64,000 nucleotides of DNA from Dinochytrium kinnereticum (GCA_027604005.1 JADGJT010000058.1:1-64000); one strand, 5' to 3'. Shown: positions 1 through 12,208, counted from the stretch's first letter. Notes: a model not told the origin generated them from the letters alone. A program made the numbers and translations.

Positions 1-338
1 TTGACTATCGGGTCCCTGAGGCTCGCCGTCCGACCAGCACGACCAGCACCCCGTTGCCGCTCTGTGCTCTCCAGACTCCACCCTACCCCTCGGGATCCTC
101 CCATCCTGATACCACCGGTGGTTGGGCTGACCTTCCCCTGGCCATCACGGACTTCCTGTCCGCCCCCGGTGAGTTTTGTACTGGGAGGGACTTGGCTGCG
201 CTCTCATACTCATAATATTTCTCATGCCGTAATAGACGCGTTAGGTTCTACCCAGGATCAGACCGACAGTTCGTTACCTCCTACCCATGATCATCCTGCA
301 AGTTCTGGACTGATTCCCCAAGCTGAACGCCTGCTACC

Positions 339-1608
339 CATGCCTTAGGTCATTTTGGTGCAGAAGCAATGTTGCGTGCGTTATGGGATCAAGGCTATCA
401 GTGGGCCCAAATGAAAGAGCAGGCCGTTAGCGTCACCGCTGCCTGCCAAACCTGCCAGCGTTGGACAATCGGAAAATGAGGTCCAACCCATCCATGCCGT
501 ACTGCCCATGGATCACGTGGCGGTCGATCTGTACTCTCTCCCGACAAGCACAAGCGGTTATAACTATGTTCTCGTGCTTATTGATGTCGCTACTCGCTTT
601 TGTTTCCTACGACCTCTGATGACGAAGGGCATGGTTGAGGTGACGAGCACGTTACTGCACATCTTCTATGAGGTCGGCTTCCCAAAGATTTTCCAGTCCG
701 ACAATGGATCTGAATTCACGAACAAGATCCTACGTGCTCTCCTCACTCGTATTGAGGCGGATCAACGTTTCACCACTCCTTACAACCCTCGTGCCAACGG
801 ACTAGCGGAAAACAAGGTGAAAACAACGAAAGAAGCACTACTCAAGCACCTTAACAGCAACCTTTCAGAGTGGGAGACAGCCATACCTTGGATCCAGTAT
901 TGCTCGAATGCTAAGGTCACGGCCTTGCACCGTTCCTCGCCGTTCAGCCTCTTCTTCGCACGAGCCCCGAATTCTTTTGCAGATTTCAAGTATGCACAGC
1001 TTCCAACCCTCTCTATTGAGGAACTGCAAACCCGGTCGGACTATATGCATGATTTGGTTTTTCCTACAATTTCAAACTTATCGACCCAAGCGCAAACGAA
1101 CATGGCCCTACGATATCACCAAAAATTCCGACATTCGCTCCGGGACGAACCATTTCCGGACAACGCGTACGTCATGACTGTACCTTCAGTGCGCGGCTCT
1201 AAAACTGAATGTCGGTATGAAGGACCCTATCGGGTACTCCGTCGGACACGTGGTGGTACCTACATGCTTCAAGATCACGATGGCAAGCCACTACCTAGGA
1301 ACTATTCTCCCGATCAGCTGAAACTCATCTCCCGAGACCCAGAAGCAATCAACGATGCATACGAAGTCCAAGCTATACTCGGTTCTCGGACTCGGACCCA
1401 CGGCAAAGAGTACTTGGTGCGGTGGCGAGGCACTGATGCATCCGAAGACAGTTGGGTGCCCTACACGGATTTCCAGGATGTTGACATCATCCGGCGCTAC
1501 CATGCAGAAGAGAGTCAACGCCAACGGTCCTCGACTAAACGCCAACAAATCAAATATAGAAACAATAAAAAACGTATGGTGTCAATAAAACACTGTAGTT
1601 GCAGGTGA
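339..1608 (+). mobile_element. Ty3/gypsy chromovirus integrase fragment, frameshifted
   Basis: This is the C-terminal integrase part of an LTR retrotransposon polyprotein, which inserts element cDNA into the host genome. An HHCC zinc finger (His-x3-His near 339-353, Cys-x2-Cys near 451-462) lies in frame 3 and stops at 477. The catalytic core continues in frame 1, with Asp in AVDL, Asp in SDNGSEF and Glu in GLAENK; the last two are 35 residues apart, the DD35E spacing. A C-terminal chromodomain (about residues 285-335 from 508; EYLVRWRG, EDSWVP) marks a chromovirus. The shift between finger and core, plus the absence of a readable reverse transcriptase or RNase H in the first 340 bases, means this is a broken copy or one cut by the window edge. 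I could not delimit a 3' LTR before the uL15 gene. Confidence 0.85.
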
Positions 1609-1976
1609 CGATATAGTTATGGTTCAACGCCCTCTCTCTTTATGGGATGCCTTTGGAAGTGCATGTGTTGTTGTTTTGCTTGTTTATTTTGTTTCCTACT
1701 AGATATCTTTTCCTGGAATTAATCCTTTGCCAACTGACTCCCGTGAACTCTCGGTGGCAAGTGCTTATAGCTCCCCCCTCGCCTGGGGCCAGAGTTTTCA
1801 CACGTTATAGTGACAGAGGAGTTTGCAATATCAATGTGCAATTCTCACAGAAGTGACAAGGAAAAGAAGGATGAGAAAAAAAAAATGCAAAAAGAAGATC
1901 CTCATCAGCATGCGCGCGTGATCCCAATGTGTTGATTTTATTCAATACTTCCACCACATAAAAAGACCCATTTAAT
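1609..1976. other. Spacer between integrase fragment and uL15 gene
   Basis: No open gene is visible. The stretch is T-rich near 1660-1720, where a 3' LTR of the element would be expected, but no TG...CA-bounded direct repeat or polypurine tract can be seen because the 5' LTR is outside the window. The right part should hold the 3' UTR of the ribosomal protein gene on the minus strand. Confidence 0.4.
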
Positions 1977-2344
1977 TTACGCAACAAGCTCAACCTTGCC
2001 ACCAGCCTCAATGATCTTAAGCTCAGCCTTCCTGGAGATCAACCGGGTCTTAACGATGAAGGGGATCTGGGGGAGCTTGCCCTTGCCCAACAACTTGGTG
2101 GTACCCTGCCAATAAGAAAAAAAAGGGAAGAAAAAAACAAAAAGATCAGACTCTGAACCAAAATAAACAAAGCTCAAAAAAACAATAAACCGGGATCACT
2201 AACAGAAGCGGTCAGGTCAATGACGGGGACGGGGCCCTTAGGCTTGGCGGCGGCGGCAAGACGGTCAGCGGTGGGAACCTGGCTCCAGATCTTGTCAAGG
2301 TTCACAACCTTGTTGAAGTACTGGTTCTTGGTCTTGTGGAAGTA

Positions 2345-2382
<38 letters not shown>

Positions 2383-2934
2383 TGTCCATGTTGATACGGT
2401 GGTGGTGCTGACCACCGGCAAGACCCCTACCACTGGTGTGCTTGAGGTGATTGAAGATACGACCGTGACCGCAAGAAACGTCTGTTAAAAAAAGGAACGT
2501 CAGCGATTCGGTAGTCCTCCTTCAGAATCCATGTTTGGAAGGGGGGATGAGGGGTGTTTGCGGAATCAAACTAGGCAAGGCATTCTCCAAAAGACTCACG
2601 TCCGCGGAGCTTCCTGGTCTTGTGAAGTCTGGTCGGCTGAATGTGCGGGGAGAAAAAGAACGCAGTTATTAGAATGGATAGCTCCGTAAAGGGGTAATCG
2701 ACGTTCCGGAAGGCATCTTGTGCGGAAGGAAATGGTGAGCTGCATCTCCTGAGGCACAAGTCCATCCATCCCATCCATCCATCCACGTCGAATCCAGCAC
2801 CGATGCTCCATCAGAGTCCGTCCTGATCCATCGCATTGGTCGGTTGACTGCTTCATGATGGTTCCAGCTTGTCCTTCCGTCCCCCGGTCGATGCCTTCCA
2901 CATCCTCCGTCGCTTAGCATAGGGGACATACCAT
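1977..2934 (-). CDS. RPL28: 60S ribosomal protein uL15 (L28/L27a)
   Basis: This is a component of the large ribosomal subunit. Four exons can be placed: 2932-2934, 2600-2636, 2204-2481 and 1977-2105. They give 148 residues, the normal family size. The start [15 protein letters not shown], the central [20 protein letters not shown] and the C-terminal GGKVELVA are diagnostic. The first coding exon is the ATG alone, followed at once by GTATGT; the next exon starts after TTCAG. The first intron holds a CATC-rich microsatellite (about 2760-2790). Codon use is strongly biased to C-ending codons compared with neighbours, as expected for a highly expressed gene. Both identity and exon structure are secure. 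Confidence 0.97.
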
Positions 2935-3109
2935 TGCTTTGAGGGATTGAAAGAGGGTGTAACACAAAGGTTGTGGGATGGATTTTGAGTGAGCGAAACC
3001 GTGTAACGTTGGATTTATTTATTTATTTAATTTTTTCTCCTCCTTTCTTTAAAAGCAATGGCTCAAATGTCCTGAAGGCCCTTTAACAAGTTGATGGTGT
3101 CGCTCCACA

Positions 3110-5276
3110 TCAAGCGGACGGGAGTGTCAACTGTCTACGGTTCTCAAGCTCGCCCTCTATGGCCTGTCTTAAAGCATCGATGAACTTGACCGGAGAGACC
3201 GATTGGCTTGTCTGTAGCAATTGAAATAAAAATTAACGCGTCAGAATATGAATGTTTCTTTTAATGTTGAAGAAAAAAGTCTAAAAAATCGCCAATATAA
3301 ATAACATGTAGGTCATGATAAGTAACGAACATCATGAGCAACAGGAGTGAATAGAGAATAAAACTAACTTTTAAGTGAACAGCGTGAGCCAAAAATGGCA
3401 ATTTGCGTATCGTTCGCCCAGAGAATCCCGCACAGAGTCCAGCTAGGTCATACAGCATGTGGCTGATAGAGGATGGATCCGTGTCGCGAGAAAAGATGTC
3501 GATCGCCCTCCAGTCGATGAGTGAACACGATGGGGAAACCAAACCACGTCGCATAAGCTCTTCTATCGTTGAACATAGCATGGCATAAATGGCACTCTTG
3601 GAAGGGCAACCTTGTAAAGCCAGATAAGCTCGATGAGCACAATTTAAAGAGGCGAGACTTACCGATGTATTGTTTTAAATCAGCACTGTTTGATATGTGC
3701 TATAAGTACGTCTGGATTAAAGTTTTTTTGAGTTATCTCACCGGTCAATAAACTGTCGAGGTGCATGAAATCATGTACAAGCAAAGAAAAATAGGATGAA
3801 GAGCGTAAAATTTTAGAATAATAAGTATCTTATTCGATATCTTCGTTACCGCCGCGTCAATTGCCTCCGTTATATTAGATGTGGTGAGAATTAGGACATT
3901 CTTTCGTCGTTTCAAAGCATCTGCAAAGAGTTTCATACTGAGCATCTGAAAAAAATCAATCAAATTCTCTACCAATCTGCGTCAGAAGCGCGTTAACTAC
4001 TCTAAACGCATCGGATGGCTCCATCCCGCTCACTGCAGCTTTTCTACGAAAGTTAGTGAGTACCTATTAGCATAAACCTCTAGGAATATGCTTATGCATA
4101 CCTTGCTGCTGTTAAACTTTCTACCTCATCTAGCATATATTCAGTCTGAGGAATCGCCCACTTTACAATACCTATAAGAACGGTGACAAAGGTTTCCCGA
4201 TCTTCGCATAACTCTTTGATGCTGACAGATTCAGGTTAAAGGAAAAAAAGTTAGTTTTCTTCAAATAAAATCGGAGAGAAAAGTATCTTACGACTGAAAC
4301 ATCTTCATAACTAGTTTGCCGGACTTAGCAATTAGTGTTTTATGATGGAGAAATTGGATTATACCTCAGAGAAAAACTTTGAAAAGAGAGAGTGCGAATT
4401 GATTTCAACTAGCTTCACATATGTGTACTTTTCAGCCATACGAATAGAAAGTTTCTATGCACGTTAGTATAAGATGCTTTCTTAAGTATTACTTGAGCCA
4501 AAGCCTTGCACAAACTTGTTTTGCCTACACAATGCTGAGTTTTATACCACCAAAGGCTGAGTTACCAGTTCCAGGAGGTCCATGTAACAATATCACTTTA
4601 TTGAAAGATATGATATTTGCATCGATCTCCCGGTCTTGTAAAAAGGTCAGCGTTAAGCAGGAGTAAGTAGGCGTACCTGCAAACAGCATAGATGTGGATA
4701 CATAGTTCAAAAGCTTTTGCAGAATATCCCCCTCAAATATCAATGACTCCCAAAGACCTTCCAAAGAACGAGACGGTAATGACACGATGGTTGATGATAT
4801 CGTGTTGTCTCCATCATCCGCGTCCATGTCCTTTAATAATATAAAGTGACGTGAACATTCCGACAGGAACGTCAAGATCTCACCACAATCGGCTCCTCCT
4901 CTGTATCATTCTGTTGTCAGGTAGCTTTAGTAACGTGCAAACCCACTGACGTCAATGGCTTACAGGTATGTACACGTGTATGTAGAAGGAAATATTTTGT
5001 AAACTAGCCGTTTCAACACCTGGCCAAATCATTTCATCAATATCAGCCTGTAACTAATCGGTTGGAAAAAAAAAACCAACCGTCTGCCTCGCAGACCCGG
5101 ATCATTTCCACATTCTCTTCAAGAAATGCATCGCCCCTGAAGCTTACGGTTGTATGTGTTGCAAGCAAGCGAGATCTGAGCAGCTCTTCGACATGTTGCC
5201 TTGTTGTATCGAGTCTCGCTGTGGAGTCTGGCTTCAGGCAGCATTCGATGTGAAGCTCTCCCTCAATCATTTGCAT
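3110..5276 (-). CDS. PCH2: Pch2/TRIP13 AAA+ ATPase
   Basis: Pch2/TRIP13 remodels HORMA-domain proteins such as Mad2 and Hop1, acting in the spindle checkpoint and meiotic recombination control. The sequence shows LPSRSLEGLWESLIFE just before the ATPase domain, a Walker A GPPGTGKTSLCKALAQ rebuilt across two introns, a Walker B-type IDEVESLTAAR, sensor-like NVLILTTSNITEAID, the VDR-type motif FIDRADLKQYIG and a C-terminal sensor-2 region SGRTIRKLPFLAHA. The gene is very intron-dense, with roughly a dozen introns of 35-60 bp, one of them inside Walker A. I chose the start at 5276; 5270 is an in-frame alternative. The first intron junction is uncertain: the most plausible donor is GTCTGC, upstream of a small hairpin. 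The upstream minus-strand gene ends only 43 bp away. Confidence 0.93.
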
Positions 5277-5319
5277 GCAAAGTCCGAGGTGGGTTGCAAT
5301 TGTCACTTTATTGAAATTA

Positions 5320-7727
5320 CTACTCCCTTTCGACAGAGCTGCTCCTGGTAAACGAGCTCCTTGAAGTACTAGCATGCGAAAGGGATCCAGCGGAGTATCC
5401 AGAGGTCGAAGATCGGCTCCTTGCCATACCTATACTCTTCTTATAATTAATGCAGTATTCATCGTTGATAGGATTCTCGCGATTATGATTCTGTAGCGGT
5501 CCCTCAGGCAATATGCTGGTTACCTCCTGCCGGCGAAATCTTGAAATGATATCGCGTTTTCTCTTTGCTACTTCGTCCATTGAGTGCTGATCGGCTTTGG
5601 TAGCATGCATATGGACAGGGATTATTTGTATGGGTACAGGAGATGCACAGATTGGCGGAGGAGGCAATGGCTCATCGTTTGCTGTCCGAACATTCAATCC
5701 TCTGGCACTATCCTCTACAGTATTTGGATCTTTCGGTTGCAATTGATCCTCTTGTAATTCCTGCTTGCCCTTTGAAAACGAACCTTCCAAATGAATAGGT
5801 TTGCAATTCTGCCAGATATCCACGTGATGGCATTGATCAGTCTTTCCAAATGCAGTCGCGACTTTGGAAATTTTTGGCATGATATTTCGGGGCTCTTCCT
5901 TCTCTGTCGTGTATCAACATGCGTATCAGTATTTTATCTCTTTCCATATGTGTCGCCAACCTGATCTTTTTTTTGATGAGGACGAATGTTTTTCATAAGA
6001 ATAGTGGATCTCACTTTCACTTGCAGTACTATGCTGGAAGTTTCCATCGACAGCTCCTTTCTCATAATCCTCTGGGGGCGAAGCCTCGGTCGCCTTCCTA
6101 AAGCTAGCAGCCTGTAAAGGAAGTGAAAGAATTTAGCGTCTGGCATAACTTATAACTCTACCGTAACATGGGATGTTTCGCTCGGAGACAATTGATCTGG
6201 CTGAGTCACTATAATCCGTGGGATGGGGGAGCTCCGGCCTAGATTTCTATCCCTATAATCTTCCCTCCCGTCAGTATATCGAGGTGATCGATAAAGTTCT
6301 AGGTTTGAAAGGACAACATCCTCAGTCCTCATAGACTCGGATGAGGGACGTGTTAAATTGGCTTCTAGGTGACTTGCGATCTGTAGGTACTCTAAGATTT
6401 GATAGGTTATAAACGGCAGGCTTACGTTTATGATTGGGGGCGAATAGTCATGATGAATCTCTTTTCCTTCAGGGGAGTTTAAAGTTTGAGATCTTGTTTC
6501 GATTTTATCCACAGGATGTGTCTCATATGTTACAAAGGAAGGTAGCGAAATAGTGAATATTCTATCTGGTTCTTTGGGTTGAATTCCATTGTTTCCGTCG
6601 GATATCGTTACTGATATCAAATGCTGATGAGGGTCCCTTAGAACACGGATAACTCTCGAACATGCGCAATTGAAATGGAGATGAAGAGGATCGGCAATCA
6701 CGGTTATAGATCCGAGAGACTTCGAATCATGCAAACTTTGACACGTTGTTTTCGATTCCTCGTCATGGCTGTTGCCATTTTTTCTGGTCTCCTTGAACAA
6801 ACGGTATGGATTAGAAATCGACGGAGAATCTGGGATAGGTGGTGGGTCGTGATGAGGCTCCCGGGCTTTAATCGAGTTGGGATCATTTTTTTCGGTTGGG
6901 GATAAATCTCTACCGACTGGAAGTTTCTTTTCGCTCGAAACAGTACGACGCCGTCCCTGCGCCGCTGAAGACTTTTTCGAATAACGATATCCTTTTGTAG
7001 CTAACACCGCCGAACTTAGACAATCCCGACGCTTAGTTGTTGTACCTTTCATAGTATTTCGCTCCATTGATTCATCGTTAGACGAAGTATCAGAAGAAGT
7101 AGAGCATCCACTTTCAGCCTCAATCTTATCTTCATCACATCGAGATGAGCGCGTAATGAATGCATCAACCTTTTTGGGTGATGGGCGGTGGGCTTTATGC
7201 GGAAAGTCAGAGGCGTCAATTTCATTATGCTCCTGATTTCTCCTGTGTGGGGATGGAGTACGCATCCGCTCTAATACTTCTTGCCGAGCGCCAGGGCAAC
7301 ATGAACGCTTTTCATGCCTCGGTTCTCGGTCGAGATTTAGGGAATCCTTAATGTATGTATCTATATCGTAATCTCCCCGCGCTATCTTATTTCGGACTTC
7401 TGAATGTGTAATGTTGCACTGCCTTGCGATTTCTTCATGCTGTAAATTACTCAAACTTGGATGTCCTTTGTTGTCGAGAAAGTGTCTGCGAGAGAACAAT
7501 TCCTTATTAAAGGATTTTGCCTCGCGTCGGTGCTTCTTCCTGAATCCACTTGCTGGCTCAGAAAAGAAGACGAAGTCGCAAAGCTCTAATTTCTCCATTT
7601 TATCTGCTGTCAAAGAATTGAAACGTGAATTTGCCTTTGCAGCAACCAATGATAAAGTGTCACGGAAATTATCCTGGATGCTGGTGGGTACATTGCCATC
7701 TGCATTGTTTAAAAAATAATAGGTCAA
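5320..7727 (-). CDS. Large disordered protein of unknown function
   Basis: I do not recognise this protein. Three open stretches join cleanly: 7727 to about 6165 (donor ACG|GTAGAG), a middle exon of about 150 bp (5990-6115), and about 5910 to 5320. The phases agree and the product is about 760 residues. It is rich in Ser, Arg, Asp and Pro with low-complexity runs, and ends in a Ser/Arg-rich tail. One more ordered stretch near residues 85-135 (HEEIARQCNITHSEVRNKI) resembles a short helix-turn-helix, but that is only an impression. The start is unsure: the ATG at 7727 lies where an acceptor (TGCAG at about 7702) could instead join a small upstream exon near 7770. The stop is 43 bp upstream of the Pch2 start on the same strand. 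Confidence 0.6.
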
Positions 7728-8200
7728 CCAAAAAAAAGTAAGATTTAAAAAAATACAGACAGACCTTCATTTCTTTCAAAAGAAAACCTCCTTTGTGGCG
7801 CTGTATATCGTGATCTCAAACCATATCTATTTCCTTTAGCAGTTTTCGGCAGTTTTCGGTTTAATATCATACTTTTTCATCAAAGTCTCGACGACTTTCT
7901 CCTGATCTCCTTGAACTCTATACATTATATTGAGATTGCCGTGGATTTCAAACACTCACGTTTTGGAGAAGCTTCTTTCGGCCAGATACTTTGCCCTGAG
8001 AGAGGAAATATCTCTTTTCCTGAGTTAAGCGCGGTATACTCAAACTATAACACAAACGGCGATGATTCCAAAGCTGATCGATATTTAAATTCCATATCTC
8101 GTCGCAAGAAACTCAGTATGCTGTCTGTGAAGATCTGCTCTGTCAATTGCAACTCCTGACTTCATAAGGATGCTTATGACATACTTCACGTTACACATAA
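7728..8200. other. Divergent promoter region
   Basis: This 470-bp gap separates the start of the unknown minus-strand gene from GID8 on the plus strand, so it should carry both promoters. A 10-bp unit, GCAGTTTTCG, occurs twice in tandem near 7840-7860. I see no further gene and no clear TATA element. Confidence 0.4.
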
Positions 8201-9198
8201 ATGGTAAGTGAAAACAACTTCATCCAAAGTGGTGCTGATGAACATTCGAAGTCCGGGCAGCAAAGCAAAAAGGTACTCGCGACAGCCGCCCTAGGTTTAA
8301 CGGCAGATGCAGGTTATCCCAAGGGAGGAGTGGGAAAGAAAACTTGCAGATGTAAAAATCAGCAAAAGGTTCGCCACCCTCCCCGAATCCGTAGCCACTC
8401 ACCATCACATGTAGAGACTTGAACAGGCTGGTTATGAACTACCTGGTGATTGAAGGCTATAAGGATGCAGCCGAAAAGTTTAGTGAAGAAACGGGGCTGA
8501 TTCCGGGTGTTGATTTACTATCGATTGAGGACAGAATGAATATCCGAAAGGCGGTGCAAGTTGGTCATATTGATGAGGCCATTGAGCGGGTCAATGACCT
8601 GGACCCAGAGGTTTGATATTTATTATTTTATCACTCGCCAATAACGCATGAATCAGATTTTGGACACGAACCCAAAGCTTTTCTTCCACTTACAGCAGCA
8701 GAAACTGATTGAATACATTCGTGCGGGAAGAATCACCGAAGCTCTAGAATTTGCCCAGGAAGAACTCGCACCCAGAGGAGAGGAAAATGTAGAAATGGTT
8801 TATCACATTCTCTGACATAATCAGCCAGAATTCCTGGAAGAGCTTGAGCGTACAATGGCTTTGCTCGCTTTTGAGGAGTTGGAAAGATCTCCAGTGTCGG
8901 ACTTGCTCGATTACAGCCAGAGGCAGAAAACTGCTAGTGAATTGAACGCCGCCATACTGACATCCCAAAACCAAGAAAAGGATCCCAAGCTTCCAACTTT
9001 GCTAAAAATGCTGATATGGGCTCAAGTAAGTTTCAGTTTTCTCATTTGTCTTATACTTCAATCTAACCAAAATGCTCACAGACGAATCTGGAAGAAAAGG
9101 TAAACTGGCTCTTTAACGAAACGCTTATTATGAAGGTTCTATTCCCCAAAATATCGAATGTAATGACCGCGGAACTGGAGGACCCCCAAGCCCCTTAG
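8201..9198 (+). CDS. GID8: GID/CTLH ubiquitin ligase subunit GID8 (TWA1)
   Basis: GID8 is a scaffold subunit of the GID/CTLH E3 ubiquitin ligase, which in yeast degrades gluconeogenic enzymes. Six exons (8201-8272, 8313-8368, 8415-8610, 8657-8788, 8825-9025, 9082-9198) give 257 residues with all phases consistent. A LisH motif (DLNRLVMNYLVIEGYKDAAE) is followed by CTLH (RKAVQVGHIDEAIERVNDLD) and a CRA-type region with LLAFEELERSPVSDLLD. The start was chosen because the short first exon joins directly to EEWERKLADV, the conserved segment ahead of LisH. The last exon contains a 36-bp in-frame stretch (GTAAAC...AAG) that could be a phase-0 mini-intron, so the C-terminus may exist in two lengths. 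Confidence 0.95.
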
Positions 9199-9416
9199 AA
9201 GTGGCAATTTCTTGCTCTTCTGCAAAAAATAAAATATACATAATCACAGGCCCAAATCCATTAATCCAACTTTCTTAATATCCAATTTCCCAACCCCGTT
9301 CGACCTGCCGGCTTCGTTCGCGGCTTGACTTGCATAATAACTCAGCATGAATTTGTTTTCGTTTGTGCTAGGATTAGGAGAAATAGGTATTAAAGACGAC
9401 CGATGATATAATCAGC

Positions 9417-12174
9417 TTACACTCTGCCTAAGATATCGAAAACCTTAGAAGCGCTTTTCGTTAATGCCCTCAACAAGGGTGCAAACTCTTGTGACCGGTC
9501 TTTCAGATATTGACCATGATACCGGATTATAAGAGATGCCCAAAGCAGATGCTGGTGAGCTGAGGGGCTTACTTCGAACTGGTGAACAATCATCTTCAGT
9601 ACCTTGTCTAGGTACTTTTTGGGCATGTTCTTGACGACGGCGGCAATATCCTCCTTTGGTGTTGCCACGTAGACTTTATCAATAACATGACGTTCGCCAA
9701 GCCGGTAAGCCATAACTAAGGCCTTCAGATAGTCCCTCCTCTCGTTAATAGCCTCATCAATTGTTTCTGGGGTGATATCAATTTGAAGGTCGTAGGGATC
9801 AAATAAAATAGCATCATCGAGAGAGTAGATAAGAAGCCCTTCCGTCGATGCAGCTGCCCACGTCCGTCCGCTTGGGGAGAATCTGACAGCTTTCGTCATA
9901 GCTTGTAGCCGAGCTTTACGAAGGCTTAGGTCACCATTCCTCACGCCGGGTAGAGACTTATCCAGCCTGTCCTCTAAGTCACTTTTTTCTCCATCATCAT
10001 CGATAAGATCTCTAGGGCCAGCCTCTGTCATATTCCGAGAATCCAGCTCTTCGTGCATTCCATCCAACGATAAATTGTTCGAAATCTGAAACCGCCGAAG
10101 AAGAAGGGAATTTGATACGTTGTAGATACATACGTACTTCGAATTCCCACCAGCTATTAAGCCAGTTCCATCACTAGTATAGCATAACGACGTGAAATGT
10201 TTTCCAGACAGTGAATTCGAACTGGTTATGCGGTCGGTCGAGTTGCGACCTCCAGCAATGTCCATTCTTCCGTCAATATATCCTGCTTGACGACCCAACT
10301 CGACATCCCAGAACGAGATCATGCCATCTAAAGAGGCAACAGCAAGCTGCTTTCCATCTGGGCGGAAAGCCAGCGACAACACTTCAGAAGTATGATCGAG
10401 GGCTTCGGTGTTGACTGAGCGGCTGAAAATATCCCAAGTTCTGACAGTTTTATCCCAAGACCCTGACACTAGCCTCCCTTCCGATGGAGAAAAGCTAAGA
10501 CAGCTTATAGGACCCTTATGGCCAGACAGAATCTCCAGAAGCTTTCCAGTTTGAACAGACCAAACGTAAACTTCGAAGGTATCGAGACTGCCGGCACAGA
10601 TAAGCTCTCCGCTGGCATCGACTGCGAGACAGGAAAACTGCACTGGAGAGGGGGAGGTGAAAGTCCTGAAGTTTCGGTATCGAATCATATCAAATGCACG
10701 CACAGTGCCATCGATGGAACATGAGAAAACGACTTGTCCTTTTTTTGTGAATTCTACTGCACGGACGGGACCACTGTGCTCCGAGAACGTTACAAAGCAG
10801 AATCCTGTTTGTGTATTCCAAAGCTTAACTTTTCCATCGTCACCGCCGGAAACCACATACTGCCCATCTTGAGAATATGATATGCAATTCATGTGATGCG
10901 AATGCCCTTGCTGCTTAAGCACATAAGACTCTGACTGCCATTCCCAGACTAGGAGCTGGCCAAACTTGGAGCATCCAAAAGCAAGCCATTCACCAGTTGC
11001 GTTAATAGCTACGGTATCCACCTTGCTCTGAGATATACTGAAAAAAAAAATCGAGATCTGGTTAGAAAGGGAGAGACTTCGTACTAAAGCCCCATAGTGG
11101 GCAAAACTTACCTCAAAATGTGTATATTAGTAAAGTCGGAAAGCTCCCAAATTCCAAACACTCCAGAGTAAAAGCCAACGACAACAATGTTTGTTTGAGC
11201 GTTGTAGTCAGCCGAAGATACTTTCGCATGGTTTTGGTTGAAGTAATGTTTTTCATGCAGTGACCATTTATGATCTGAATCGTTATACCACTTCTTCCCT
11301 TGCCTCGCCACACGCCGCTTCTTCCTCGCCTTTTTGTCTTCAGCATCCGGAGACTTGAATTCATCATCATCGTGGCCGCGCCCGCTGATTGGAATAGCTT
11401 TCCATTTAAACAAAGAACCATCCCTGCCGACACTGAAAATAGTGTCTCCAGACTCCGAAAACCATGCCCCAACAATCCCATCTCGATGACCAGTCAGAAC
11501 AAAAGGACGGAAGGTCTCTGACGGCTGCGGAGTCAAAATTCGAAGAGTCATATCTTTGCATCCAGCCACAATCACGCTTGAATCTGGAGACCAGCTAATG
11601 GTTGAGACATCATCGTATGGTCCAGCAACTGTTCTATGGAGAACCATGGGAGCAAATTCGACAGTAAAACCAGGTGTCCGCCAGAACTGAACCAGCTTGC
11701 CATGGGTAACTGCTATATATCGACCATCCGGACTAAACTTTGCATCCCGCACACGTTCTCCAAAATTATGTCTGTGAAGTACAACTCTTCTTGGCACATT
11801 CGCCAGAACAGCCCTGCCATCTTGGTAGACGATTAGTCAGTGATGCGCAAGTAAGACTACCTTCATCAATACACAACATAAGGATGCCGTTCGGAGATAA
11901 GGCAACAATCTCAGCATTTTTTCGGTTTTCGAAAGGAAAGGTATAGCTCTTGTTGCTTATTAATTGGGTGAGTCCCAATACATTTGCATGGGCCTACCTT
12001 GATAGCTCAAAAACGCTGATCTTGTTCCCAACAGGGCTCACTACTGAATTTCCATCTGTAGAAAATAAAACATTTCCTTTCTTATACACAGTCCCGCAAA
12101 GGTTCGAGAACTAAAGATGTTAATCACTGGGGACAAGGCATAGAGCTTTAACCTACTTGGTAATTAATCTTCAT
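9417..12174 (-). CDS. PWP2: PWP2, U3 snoRNP (UtpB) WD40 protein
   Basis: PWP2 is a UtpB subunit of the small-subunit processome and is needed for 18S rRNA processing in the nucleolus. The first exon (12157-12174) encodes MKINYQ. The next supply FSNLCGTVYKKGN and SPVGNKISVFELS, the conserved Pwp2 N-terminus. Two WD40 propellers follow (for example GHRDGIVGAWFS, GHSHHMNCISYS, LVSGSWDKTVRTWD). The end is a Utp12-type helical domain with MAYRLGERHVIDKVY and a long C-terminus to ILGRV. At least four introns lie in the N-terminal half, while the last 1.6 kb is one exon. The start lies 25 bp from an assembly gap, so the promoter is partly missing. A Lys/Arg-rich insert (KKARKKRRVARQGKKW) lies between the propellers. 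Confidence 0.96.
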
Positions 12175-12198
12175 CTCGAAGAAGCAAAGAATTCTAAA

Positions 12199-12208
12199 NN
12201 NNNNNNNN
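12199..12208. other. Assembly gap (10 N)
   Basis: Ten unknown bases lie just upstream of the PWP2 start. A fixed run of ten Ns usually marks a scaffold join of unknown size, so the order and distance of sequence to its right are less certain. Confidence 0.95.

Noticed and set aside
1..348. 115-residue Pro/Ser-rich frame at the left edge
   Set aside because: No retrotransposon or cellular motif is visible; it is probably degenerate element sequence or chance.
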